Source: Palsa-504 sp963744575
Lineage (GTDB): Bacteria > Actinomycetota > Actinomycetes > Streptosporangiales > Streptosporangiaceae
Assembly: GCA_963744575.1 (NCBI GenBank)
Contig: CAVUUF010000020.1
Coordinates: 1-64,000 of the forward strand
Direction of reading: 5' to 3'
DNA: 64,000 bases
The notes under the pieces are model-generated. The model was not told where the DNA came from and did no database searches. It worked only from the letters and a program-made list of their open reading frames with translations. The translations under genes and the position numbers were made by a program. The number at the start of each line of letters is the position of its first letter. Within the stretch, counting starts at the first letter, position 1. Shown in pieces: positions 54,884 through 62,553 of the stretch.

Positions 54884-55816
54884 ATGAACCCTGAACCCAA
54901 CCCGGATCCGGCCGCCGGGCACCCGGCCCGGCTCGCGGTCGGCATCATCGGCGCCGGGAGAACGGGCACCGCGCTCGGCGCGGCGCTGGCCCGGGCCGGC
55001 CACCAGATCGTGGCCGCGTCCGCGGTGTCGGACGCCTCACTGCGCCGGGCGCACGCGAACTTCCCCGGCGCGGCCATCGCCGAGCCCGGCCAGGTTCTGC
55101 GCCGTGCCGACCTCGCCCTGCTCACCGTGCCCGACGACGTGCTGCCCGGCCTGGTCGCCGGGCTGGCGGCGACCGGAGCGCCGCTGGAGGGCCGGATGCT
55201 GGCCCACGCGAGCGGACGCTACGGGGTGACCGTGCTCGACCCTGCGGTGCGCCAGGGCGCGCTCCCGCTGGCGCTGCACCCGGTGATGACGTTCACCGGC
55301 CGCGACGACGACGTCGACCGGATCGCCGGGACCTGCTTCGGGGTGACCGCGCCCGGCGTGCTCAGGTCCGCGGCCGAGGCGCTGGTGATCGAGATGGGCG
55401 GCGAGCCGGTGTTCATCGCCGAAGAGCACCGGGACCTGTACCACGCGGCCATCGCCGGCGCCGCCAACCACCTGATCACGCTCGTCGCCCAGGCCACGGA
55501 CCTGCTCCGGGCGGCCGGGGTGGCCGAGCCCGCGCGGCTGCTCGCGCCGCTGCTTTCCGTCTCCCTGGACAACGCGCTGCGCTTCGGCGACGCCGGGCTG
55601 ACCGGCCCGGTCGCCCGCGGCGACGCGACCACCGTGGCCGCGCACGTGGCCGCGCTCGAGGCCGCGGCGGGCACCTCGGCCGCGGGTATCTCGGGCGCCG
55701 GCCCGGCCGCTTACGTGGCCATGGCCCGGCTCACCGCGGACCGCGCGCTGGCGGCCGGGATCCTCAAGCCCGCCGACGCCGAACGCCTGCTCGATGTGCT
55801 GGGCGGCCGCCCGTGA
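54884..55816 (+). CDS. Rossmann-like DUF2520 oxidoreductase
   Basis: A 310-residue NAD(P)-binding protein. VGIIGAGRTGTALGAALARAGH (about residue 22 on) is the dinucleotide loop, LALHPVMTFTGRDD the DUF2520 hallmark, and AAIAGAANHLITLVAQA a helix of the C-terminal domain. It overlaps panC by 4 nt, as in many actinomycetes, suggesting a pantothenate-linked role such as a ketopantoate-reductase-like step. That is unproven. Confidence 0.85.
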   Translation: MNPEPNPDPAAGHPARLAVGIIGAGRTGTALGAALARAGHQIVAASAVSDASLRRAHANFPGAAIAEPGQVLRRADLALLTVPDDVLPGLVAGLAATGAPLEGRMLAHASGRYGVTVLDPAVRQGALPLALHPVMTFTGRDDDVDRIAGTCFGVTAPGVLRSAAEALVIEMGGEPVFIAEEHRDLYHAAIAGAANHLITLVAQATDLLRAAGVAEPARLLAPLLSVSLDNALRFGDAGLTGPVARGDATTVAAHVAALEAAAGTSAAGISGAGPAAYVAMARLTADRALAAGILKPADAERLLDVLGGRP

Positions 55817-56724
55817 GCGATCTGCCCCGGCTCGCCGCCACCCGGGCCGAACTCGCGGCGGCCCGGGCCGCCCCGAGCGGGCCCGTCGTCCTGGTGCCGA
55901 CCATGGGCGCCCTGCACGCCGGGCACGAGCGGCTGCTGCGCGCGGCCCGCACGCTGGCCGGACCGAGGGGCAGCGTCGTCGTCTCGATCTTCGTCAACCC
56001 GCTCCAGTTCGGGCCGGGTGAGGACCTCCACCGCTACCCGCGGACCCTGGAGGAGGACCTGGCCATGTGCGCCCGCGAGGAGGTCGGGCTGGTCTTTGCC
56101 CCCTCGGCGGCCGAGATGTATCCCGGCGGCCGGCCGGAGGTGACCGTCGACCCGGGTCCGGCCGGGCGCCTGTTCGAGGGCGAGTTCCGCCCCGGCTTTT
56201 TCGGCGGCGTGCTGACCGTCGTGCTCAAGCTGCTGCACCTGACGCGCCCGGCCGTCGCGGTGTTCGGCCAGAAGGACGCGCAGCAGCTCGCACTGGTCCG
56301 CCGTATGGTGACCGACCTGGACCTGGACGTCGTGATCGAGCCCGTGCCGACCGCGCGTGATGCCGACGGGCTCGCCACCTCGAGCCGGAACCGCTACCTG
56401 TCCGCGGCCGACCGGGCGGTGGCGCTCGCGCTGCCGCGCGCGCTGCTGGCCGGACAGACCCGGGCGGCCGGCGGCGCCGGCCCGGCCCTCGCCGCCGCCC
56501 GGGCCGTGCTGGCCGCCGAACCCGCCCTGGCGGTCGACTACGTCGCGGTGGTGGATCCGGGCACGTTCGGGCCGGCCGGGCCCGGGCCCGCGCTGCTGGT
56601 GGCGGCGGCCCGGGCGGGCGGGACGCGGCTGATCGACAACATGCCCGTCGTGCTGCCGGAAGGCGCCGCCGACGCCCAGGACGCTGCCACGGGAGGACCG
56701 GCCGGCGATGCTGCTCACCATTGA
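55813..56724 (+). CDS. panC: Pantothenate synthetase
   Basis: Joins pantoate and beta-alanine with ATP. The 303-residue protein has VPTMGALHAGHERL (HxGH nucleotide site, about residue 29), SIFVNPLQFGPGEDL, VFGQKDAQQLALVRRMV and TSSRNRYLS (KMSKS-like). The GTG start overlaps the DUF2520 gene and the end overlaps coaX by 17 nt. panD, often next to it, is absent here. Confidence 0.94.
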   Translation: MSDLPRLAATRAELAAARAAPSGPVVLVPTMGALHAGHERLLRAARTLAGPRGSVVVSIFVNPLQFGPGEDLHRYPRTLEEDLAMCAREEVGLVFAPSAAEMYPGGRPEVTVDPGPAGRLFEGEFRPGFFGGVLTVVLKLLHLTRPAVAVFGQKDAQQLALVRRMVTDLDLDVVIEPVPTARDADGLATSSRNRYLSAADRAVALALPRALLAGQTRAAGGAGPALAAARAVLAAEPALAVDYVAVVDPGTFGPAGPGPALLVAAARAGGTRLIDNMPVVLPEGAADAQDAATGGPAGDAAHH

Positions 56725-57517
56725 CATCGGCAACACGAACACCGTACTCGGGGTCTTCGACTCCGACCGGGTGATCGAGCACTGGCGGATCGCGACGATC
56801 CCGGACCGGACCGCGGACGAACTCGCCGTGGTGCTGCGCGGCCTGCTCGAGGGCAGCGGCACGCTCGCCGGGACGGAGATCAGCGGTATATCGCTGTGCT
56901 CCACGGTGCCTTCGGTGCTGCGCGAGATGAGAGAGATGTGCGAGCGCTATTTCGGGGACCTGGAAACGGTCATCGTCGAGCCGGGGGTAAAGACGGGGGT
57001 GCCGGTGCAGACCGACAACCCCAAGGAAGTGGGCAGCGACCGGATCATGAACTCGCTCGCCGCGGTGCACCTTTACGGCGGCCCGGCCATTGTCGTGGAT
57101 TTCGGCACATCGACGAACTTCGACGCGGTGAGCTCCCGCGGCGAGTTCGTCGGCGGCGCGCTCGCGCCGGGCATCGAAATTTCAGTGGACGCGCTGTCCC
57201 GCCGGGCCGCGCAGTTGCTTAAGGTCGAGCTGACTAGGCCACCGCGGGTGATCGGCAAAAATACCGTGGAGTCGCTGCAATCGGGCATCATCTACGGCTT
57301 CGCCGCGCAAGTCGAGGGAATTGCGCGGCGGATGGCGCGGGAACTGTCGCCCGATGACCCGCGCGCGGTGACCACTATCGCCACTGGCGGCCTGGCGCCG
57401 CTCATTATCGACGAGGTGAGCGTCATTGACGCGTACGAGCCCTGGCTCACCCTGATTGGCCTGCGGCTGGTCTACGAGAAGAACGCGGGGCGCGCGGAGT
57501 TGCCCGGGCTGCGGTAA
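56708..57517 (+). CDS. coaX: Type III pantothenate kinase
   Basis: First committed step of CoA synthesis. The 269 residues carry ASKHA motifs: LTIDIGNTNTVLGVF at the N-terminus, GSDRIMNSLAAVHLYGGPAIVVDFGTST in the middle and GGALAPGIEISVDAL near 157. The start lies inside the end of panC. The product follows panC in the same pathway. Confidence 0.94.
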   Translation: MLLTIDIGNTNTVLGVFDSDRVIEHWRIATIPDRTADELAVVLRGLLEGSGTLAGTEISGISLCSTVPSVLREMREMCERYFGDLETVIVEPGVKTGVPVQTDNPKEVGSDRIMNSLAAVHLYGGPAIVVDFGTSTNFDAVSSRGEFVGGALAPGIEISVDALSRRAAQLLKVELTRPPRVIGKNTVESLQSGIIYGFAAQVEGIARRMARELSPDDPRAVTTIATGGLAPLIIDEVSVIDAYEPWLTLIGLRLVYEKNAGRAELPGLR

Positions 57518-57570
57518 CCCTCCGCGGCCAACCGGGTTTCCGGGTTTCCGGCTCTCCGGCTTCGCGGGGC

Positions 57571-58551
57571 TCAGGGGATCCGGACCGCGCCGTCGAAGGC
57601 GCTCCAGTAGACCGGTTCCACGTGCACCGGCACGCCGAAGTCGGACGCGTCGACCATCAGCCCGTTGCCGACGTAAATGCCGACGTGGCTGATGTCGGCG
57701 AAGAAGAAGACGAGGTCGCCGGGCTCCAGATCGCTGCGGGCCACGTGCATGCCCGAATTCCACAGCCAGCCGGTGTAGTGCGGCAGCGCGATGCCCTCCT
57801 GCGCGAACGCCCATACCACGAGCCCGGAGCAGTCGAACTGGCCGGGGCCGGCCGCGCCCCACACGTAGGGGTCGCCCACCCGGGTGAGCGCCGCCCGCAG
57901 GGCCCCTGCCCCCACCGTGTTCGCGGTCGGGATGTCGACGGCCGGATAGGTGCCGGTCTGGGTGTAAAACGCCATCGCCTGCTTCATCGCCGCGCTGTTG
58001 ACCCGATCGATCTTCGCGTCGATGAGCTTCTTCTTGGCGTCCATCTGGGCTTCGAGCGTGTTGACCTGTGCGATCTGCTGCTCGGCGGTCTGCTGGTCGC
58101 GCAGCGCCTGGGTCACCTGGCGGGCCAGCGCGTTGACCCGCATGCCGCTGGACTGGTCGAGCTCGGCGATGGCGGAGGCCTGGCTGAGGAACTGCGCCGG
58201 GTTCCCGGTGGTGAGCGCCTGGAACGTCGGGTCGAGCCCGGAGCTCATGTAGTTCGCCGCGGCCAGCCGGGCCACCACCTGCCGGCCGAGGGCCAGCGCG
58301 GCGGCGCCCCGGCTGGCGGCGTTCTGCGCGATCTGGGCGTTGGCCTGGGCGCGGGTGAGCTGGATGCGCAGCCCGTCGTACTGCTCGCTCAGCGCGTTGA
58401 TCTGGAACTCGAGCTGCCTGGCCTGAGCGACCAGAGTCTTCAGGTCCGGCTTCGGCGCGATGGCCTGCGCCGCGCTGATGCCGCCCGGCACGATCAGGGC
58501 GAGCGCGACCGTCGTGACGGCGAGGCCCTTGGCTCCGCTCAGCTTCAGCAC
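57571..58551 (-). CDS. Secreted NlpC/P60 peptidoglycan endopeptidase with coiled coil
   Basis: A 326-residue RipA-like cell-wall hydrolase. There is a signal peptide (GLAVTTVALALIVPGGISAAQA, about residues 10-31), then a long coiled coil (about 35-195, rich in Ala/Gln/Leu), then the NlpC/P60 domain. FDCSGLVVWAFAQ holds the catalytic Cys and HVGIYVGNGLMVDA the His. It probably cuts D-Glu-mDAP bonds during division; the coiled coil may inhibit it. The start is a GTG at 58551. It is convergent with coaX. Confidence 0.9.
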   Translation of the reverse strand: MLKLSGAKGLAVTTVALALIVPGGISAAQAIAPKPDLKTLVAQARQLEFQINALSEQYDGLRIQLTRAQANAQIAQNAASRGAAALALGRQVVARLAAANYMSSGLDPTFQALTTGNPAQFLSQASAIAELDQSSGMRVNALARQVTQALRDQQTAEQQIAQVNTLEAQMDAKKKLIDAKIDRVNSAAMKQAMAFYTQTGTYPAVDIPTANTVGAGALRAALTRVGDPYVWGAAGPGQFDCSGLVVWAFAQEGIALPHYTGWLWNSGMHVARSDLEPGDLVFFFADISHVGIYVGNGLMVDASDFGVPVHVEPVYWSAFDGAVRIP

Positions 58552-58747
58552 AGCGATGCACGATATTGGAATCGACGTCGGTTGCCAACCGACTAGGGGG
58601 AAGCTTTACCTGGGACCCGCCCGGGACCGTCCCGGAGCCACGTCCTGAGCCGCGTCCCGGCCCGCGCGTGGTGGCCTGCCGCGGCGGGCGGTGGCCTGCC
58701 GGGCCCCGCGGGTCCGGCCGCCGCCACCGGCTATCGTGGACGGCGCT

Positions 58748-59251
58748 ATGGCTTATACGATCAGACCCGCGCGCACCCGGGACGTGCCGGTGATCCGGAA
58801 ACTGATCGACTCGAACGTCGAGTCCAGGCGGCTGCTGACCAAGGCCACGGTCACCCTCTACGAGGACGTCCAGGAATTCTGCGTGGCCGAACTCGACGCC
58901 GGCACGCTCGTGGCGGGCTGCGGCGCGCTGCATGTCATGTGGGAGGACCTCGCCGAGATCAGGACGGTCGCGGTCCGGGAAGACTGCCAGGGCCTCGGCA
59001 TCGGGCACCGGATCGTGGCCGCGCTGCTGGACCGGGCCCGCGCCGTGGGCGTGAACCGGGTGTTCTGCCTTACTTTCGCGGTGGACTTCTTCGGCCGGCA
59101 CGGATTCCAGCCGATCCTCGGTACCCCGGTGGCCGCGGAGGTGTACCGGGAGCTATTGCGCTCCTATGACGAAGGCGTGGCGGAGTTTCTCGACCTGGAA
59201 CGGGTAAAGCCCAACACGCTAGGCAACACCCGCATGCTGCTGCGTCTGTGA
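58748..59251 (+). CDS. argA: GNAT N-acetyltransferase, ArgA-type N-acetylglutamate synthase
   Basis: A 167-residue single GNAT domain. IRTVAVREDCQGLGIGHRIVAALL is the acetyl-CoA pyrophosphate loop (V-x-x-x-x-Q-x-x-G-x-G), and YTIRPARTRDVPVIRKLID the N-terminal strand. It resembles the short actinobacterial glutamate acetyltransferase (Rv2747 type) at the same locus, which starts arginine synthesis. The ATG at 58748 follows a long divergent intergenic region from the NlpC gene. Confidence 0.85.
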   Translation: MAYTIRPARTRDVPVIRKLIDSNVESRRLLTKATVTLYEDVQEFCVAELDAGTLVAGCGALHVMWEDLAEIRTVAVREDCQGLGIGHRIVAALLDRARAVGVNRVFCLTFAVDFFGRHGFQPILGTPVAAEVYRELLRSYDEGVAEFLDLERVKPNTLGNTRMLLRL

Positions 59252-59364
59252 CCGAATCGGGAAATGAGCATCGGTGTGGACCTGGAGATCCCAGCGAACC
59301 CGGAGACGATACGGGTCCAGCGGGAGCAGTGTCCGGCTCGGACCGCTGAAGAGAGGAGCCCGGT

Positions 59365-59514
59365 ATGTGGCAGGATCTCGCCGCACTGACTCCGCCCCTG
59401 GTCGTTTGCGTCGCGTTCCTCATCGGCGTGGCGCTGCTGCTGCGCCGGGAGATGTCACCGAAGCGCCGCGCCAAGCGGAACGACCGGCGCCGTTCGCGTG
59501 ACCAGGGGTCTTGA
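59365..59514 (+). CDS. Small basic single-pass membrane protein
   Basis: A 49-residue protein with one helix (LVVCVAFLIGVALLL, about residues 12-26) followed by an Arg/Lys tail (KRRAKRNDRRRSRDQ). GAGAGGAG lies upstream of the ATG. Similar short proteins lie between argA and lsr2 in some actinomycetes. Function unknown. Confidence 0.6.
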   Translation: MWQDLAALTPPLVVCVAFLIGVALLLRREMSPKRRAKRNDRRRSRDQGS

Positions 59515-59725
59515 AATATGCGGAACGGCGGGTTTTATCCACCGCAGAACTGCACGGACTGGGTGAACGGCATGGCCGCGAGTTCACGGTAACCACACAG
59601 TTCGTGATCTACTGCCAGTTCACGCGCTAACCGCGCCCTCTAGGCTCGATTACTCTGCGTAACTGCCCTGGGATGTCACCCGATGGTCACGGCGCAACAC
59701 AAAACAACTGTCGCTAGTTACAGAA

Positions 59726-59776
59726 TTGTCAGCGCCTGGGATTTGGGTATACATTTAGCAACCGAAATAGGTTGCT
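59726..59776 (+). promoter_or_regulatory. lsr2 promoter and adjacent inverted repeat
   Basis: TTGTCA (59726-59731) and TACATT (59750-59755), 18 nt apart, form a plausible promoter in an unusually AT-rich patch. Just downstream, AGCAACC (59757-59763) and GGTTGCT (59770-59776) make a 7-bp inverted repeat, either an operator or a leader hairpin. AT-rich DNA is what Lsr2 binds, so autoregulation is possible. Confidence 0.5.
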
Positions 59777-59796
59777 CCGTCAGAAGGGCTGTTTCC

Positions 59797-60120
59797 ATGG
59801 CACAGAAGGTGCAGGTGCTCCTGGTTGACGATCTCGACGGGAGTGAGGCCACCGAGACCGTCTCGTTTGGGCTCGATGGCGCCGCGTATGAGATCGATCT
59901 GAGTTCAGGCAACGCGGGCAAGCTCCGTAAAGAGCTGGGCCAATATGTTGAGCACGCGCGCAAAGCGAGTGCTCCGGCTAGGCGCCGCCGGGCGCGCACC
60001 GGCCCCGGCCGCGAGCGCAGCGCCCAAATCAGGCAGTGGGCGAAGCAGCGCGGTTACAAGGTCAATGAGCGCGGGCGCATTCCCGCCAACATCGTCGCGG
60101 AGTACGAAGCCGCGCACTAG
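59797..60120 (+). CDS. lsr2: Lsr2 nucleoid-associated protein
   Basis: An H-NS-like silencer of AT-rich, often foreign, DNA; 107 residues. The N-terminal dimerisation domain has VLLVDDLDGSEATETVSFGLDG and GNAGKLRKELGQYVEHAR. The basic linker leads to the DNA-binding domain (IRQWAKQRGYKVNERGRIPANIV), with the AT-hook-like RGR in the minor groove. Complete. The TAG stop is part of the CTAG duplicated by the IS1380 insertion that follows directly. Confidence 0.94.
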   Translation: MAQKVQVLLVDDLDGSEATETVSFGLDGAAYEIDLSSGNAGKLRKELGQYVEHARKASAPARRRRARTGPGRERSAQIRQWAKQRGYKVNERGRIPANIVAEYEAAH

Positions 60121-61989
60121 CCTCAACGATTCAGGGGTGGGGCGAGGTTAGTTACTGATCGTGTTGTGCCGGTTTTCGGCGGTGGTATCTGGTTCACATG
60201 TTCCCAGCGGATGGCAGACGGCCCGATGTGCTCGGGGGGCACCGGCTCCGACTGCGCCGGGGCGGCCTCCTTTCCGGGTCGCAGGAGCAGGGGTGGCTGG
60301 TCAGGCGGGTGCTGGCAGGGCGCACAGGCGCTGCCAGCAGGTCAGGAATGCCTCCTTCCAGGGCCAGGTGCGGCTGATCTTCAGCACCCGGGCACGGGCG
60401 TGGCGGACCAGCCGGGCGGGCAGGCTCAGCAACCGGTAGCGCAGCGTGTCCGGCTCGGCGTCCTTGAGGTCGTCGCAGTCGTACAGGCCGAGCAGCCGGC
60501 ACCAGGCGGCCAGGTCGGCGGCGAGGTTGGCGGCCAGCACCCAGCCGCAGTTCACCACCCAGGTCTTCGACGGCAAATTGCGCAGGCCCATCGACTTGGC
60601 GGTGCGCACGCCGTCCTCGACGACGGCGTGCTGGCGGTGCAGCACGTCGATGAACTGGGCGTGGTGGCTGCCGGGCACGCCGCCGATTCCGCCGGCGGCC
60701 GGGATGTTCGTGCAGATGATGGAGTACCGCCACCCGGTGGCGCGCTCGTAGGCGGTCAGGTTCCTGGCCTGCCGCCGCGATGGCCTGGTGCGGCGCACGA
60801 TCCACCGCAGCCCGGCGGGCCAGCGCCCGGCCCGGCGCATCAGGTGGGTGATCTCGGCGACGTGCTTGTCGTCTTGCACGACCCCCTCCTGGTCCACTGC
60901 GGCCTGCCATGCGCTGGCGGGCAGCAGCCGGATCGCCTGCTCATCGGCCCCGGTGATGGCCCAGCCGCAGGTGAACAGCACGGTCCGGCACCGAGACGAT
61001 AGCGACAGCAGGTGATCGATGAGCTCGTGGCTGGCGCCGGCCCCGTCCACGCGGACCAGCAGCTTCGACCGCATGCGGGCCGGGATCTGCCGGATCGCCG
61101 CCGTCAGCACGGCGAGGTGATCGGCGAAGGTGTTCGAGCCGGCGTTGCCCGGCCGTAGCAGCATTGCCAGGCTCTCGGCGGTATTGGCCAGCCAGGCCCC
61201 CAGCGGATGGAAGCCATACCCGGACTTGAACGTCGGGGCGGCCCCTTCCTTGTCGCTGCGCGCGGTGATCAGCGTCGCGTCCAGGTCGATGACCAGCCAG
61301 CCTGCCAGCAGCTTCCCGGCGATGGCCAGCCACGGGAACCCGGCCGGGGTCGCGCAGATCAGCTGCCACACGTGCGCCCGGACCGCCGCCCGCGCCCGGG
61401 CGATCTTGTCCAGGGTCCGGGGGTCAGCCAGCTCCAGCGTCCGCCGCACCGTGGTATCCGACGGCGCGGCCCCCAAGACCGGTTCCTGGTGCGCCAGCAC
61501 GGCGATATCGCTCATGCTGGCCGCCCCGAGCGCGATCGCCACCGCCATCGAGATCAGCGCTATCCCGCGATCGATCAGCGGGAACTTCCCCTTCCGGCCC
61601 AGCGCCGCGCCGAGCGCTGACGTCAGGCCGCACTGATCCGCCAGCTTGCGCAGCAGCACCGCCCCGGCATGACCGATCAGCCCATCGGCGTCCGGAGCCA
61701 CGGACAAGTTCCGGTCCCAGCGCGTATCCTTCGCCATTGAGGAGCGCTCCAGTTTCCAGAGATCACAACGGCGTGGTTACCGCGTAATCTCCCAGGACGG
61801 GGCGCTCTTCGCTACCTGCGCTGCGTCGCTCTCGCTTGACCCACGAGCGGGCTCGCGTCATCTCGGGCCCTTTGAACCCGCCGCACCCAGCAGGTGCAGC
61901 CTCGCGCCACCGCCACGGCCTTAAACCGGCAGCTCAGCACGCTGAACGCACGAAAAACCGCTGATCACGGCCTGGAGTTGAATCGGAGG
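60121..61989 (-). mobile_element. IS1380-family insertion sequence
   Basis: An 1869-bp unit with one transposase gene. Outer ends are CCTCAACGATTCAGG at 60121 and, on the other strand at 61989, CCTCCGATTCAAC (imperfect terminal repeats). CTAG occurs on both sides (60117-60120 and 61990-61993), consistent with the 4-bp duplication of this family. It splits lsr2 from its own terminator hairpin. Confidence 0.68.
60301..61737 (-). CDS. IS1380-family transposase
   Basis: A 478-residue DDE transposase. LLAGWLVIDLDATLITARSDKEGA has the first Asp, KLLVRVDGAGASHELIDHL the second, and HAVVEDGVRTAKSMGLRNLPS the C-terminal catalytic Glu block. FKSGYGFHPLGAWL is typical of the family. The frame is unbroken, so the element may be active. 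The ATG at 61737 lies 252 nt inside the right end. Confidence 0.9.
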   Translation of the reverse strand: MAKDTRWDRNLSVAPDADGLIGHAGAVLLRKLADQCGLTSALGAALGRKGKFPLIDRGIALISMAVAIALGAASMSDIAVLAHQEPVLGAAPSDTTVRRTLELADPRTLDKIARARAAVRAHVWQLICATPAGFPWLAIAGKLLAGWLVIDLDATLITARSDKEGAAPTFKSGYGFHPLGAWLANTAESLAMLLRPGNAGSNTFADHLAVLTAAIRQIPARMRSKLLVRVDGAGASHELIDHLLSLSSRCRTVLFTCGWAITGADEQAIRLLPASAWQAAVDQEGVVQDDKHVAEITHLMRRAGRWPAGLRWIVRRTRPSRRQARNLTAYERATGWRYSIICTNIPAAGGIGGVPGSHHAQFIDVLHRQHAVVEDGVRTAKSMGLRNLPSKTWVVNCGWVLAANLAADLAAWCRLLGLYDCDDLKDAEPDTLRYRLLSLPARLVRHARARVLKISRTWPWKEAFLTCWQRLCALPAPA

Positions 61990-61992
61990 CTA

Positions 61993-62008
61993 GCGCACCG
62001 GAGTGCGC
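61993..62008. terminator. Hairpin, probable original lsr2 terminator
   Basis: GCGCAC-CGGA-GTGCGC is a perfect 6-bp stem with a 4-nt loop followed by GGGGTTTAG. Without the IS it would lie directly after the lsr2 stop. It now follows the IS. Confidence 0.5.
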
Positions 62009-62553
62009 GGGGTTTAGCGGCTCCCGGGTCATCGCGCGCGGCGAGTGACAGCCAGCGCGGCGATGTCCCAGCGGACCAGCTCGGCCCAGGCTCATAGCAG
62101 GCCTGGCAGTGGCGGGGCAGGCCATAGCGCACCGTTGGCCCGGAGGGGCGGACACACCGTCCGGGGGCCAGCGGTGCGTCTTGCTTTTCCAGCGCCCCCG
62201 TCGGATGCCCGTCCTCTAGGCCCCGTCAGCCTCATGCGTCTCACCGTCCTCGTCTTCCCGCCTGATCCCGGCCAGCGCGCCTGCGGCCCCGCTGCCCCAT
62301 CCGGAGGACGATCACGGGACGCGCGAATGGGCCGTTCGCTTGCGGCGTATCTGGCCCGGTACAGGGAACATGGGCCTCATTTACCGGGTTTGATGAGGAT
62401 GAACGGCCATGTCCAGGGAACGTCTTGTGGTGCGAGGCGCATACTCGCATTAAGCGTGACCGTGGGCACGCGGCTACGATGCGGAGTAGGCAAGGTAGGG
62501 CTCGATCCTATGAGAACCCCATCCCGCCCCCGTGCTGTGAGGAGAGCGACGAC
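62009..62553. other. Upstream region of clpC
   Basis: About 545 nt without a supported gene; it should contain the clpC promoter. TACGAT near 62474 is a possible -10, but no convincing -35 or HspR/ClgR-type repeat was recognised. Confidence 0.35.

Noticed and set aside
57182..59101. 639-codon - strand frame across the NlpC gene
   Set aside because: It is an out-of-frame, Arg/Pro-rich reading of the NlpC/P60 gene and of sequence antisense to coaX and argA; the 57571-58551 frame has signal peptide and catalytic motifs.
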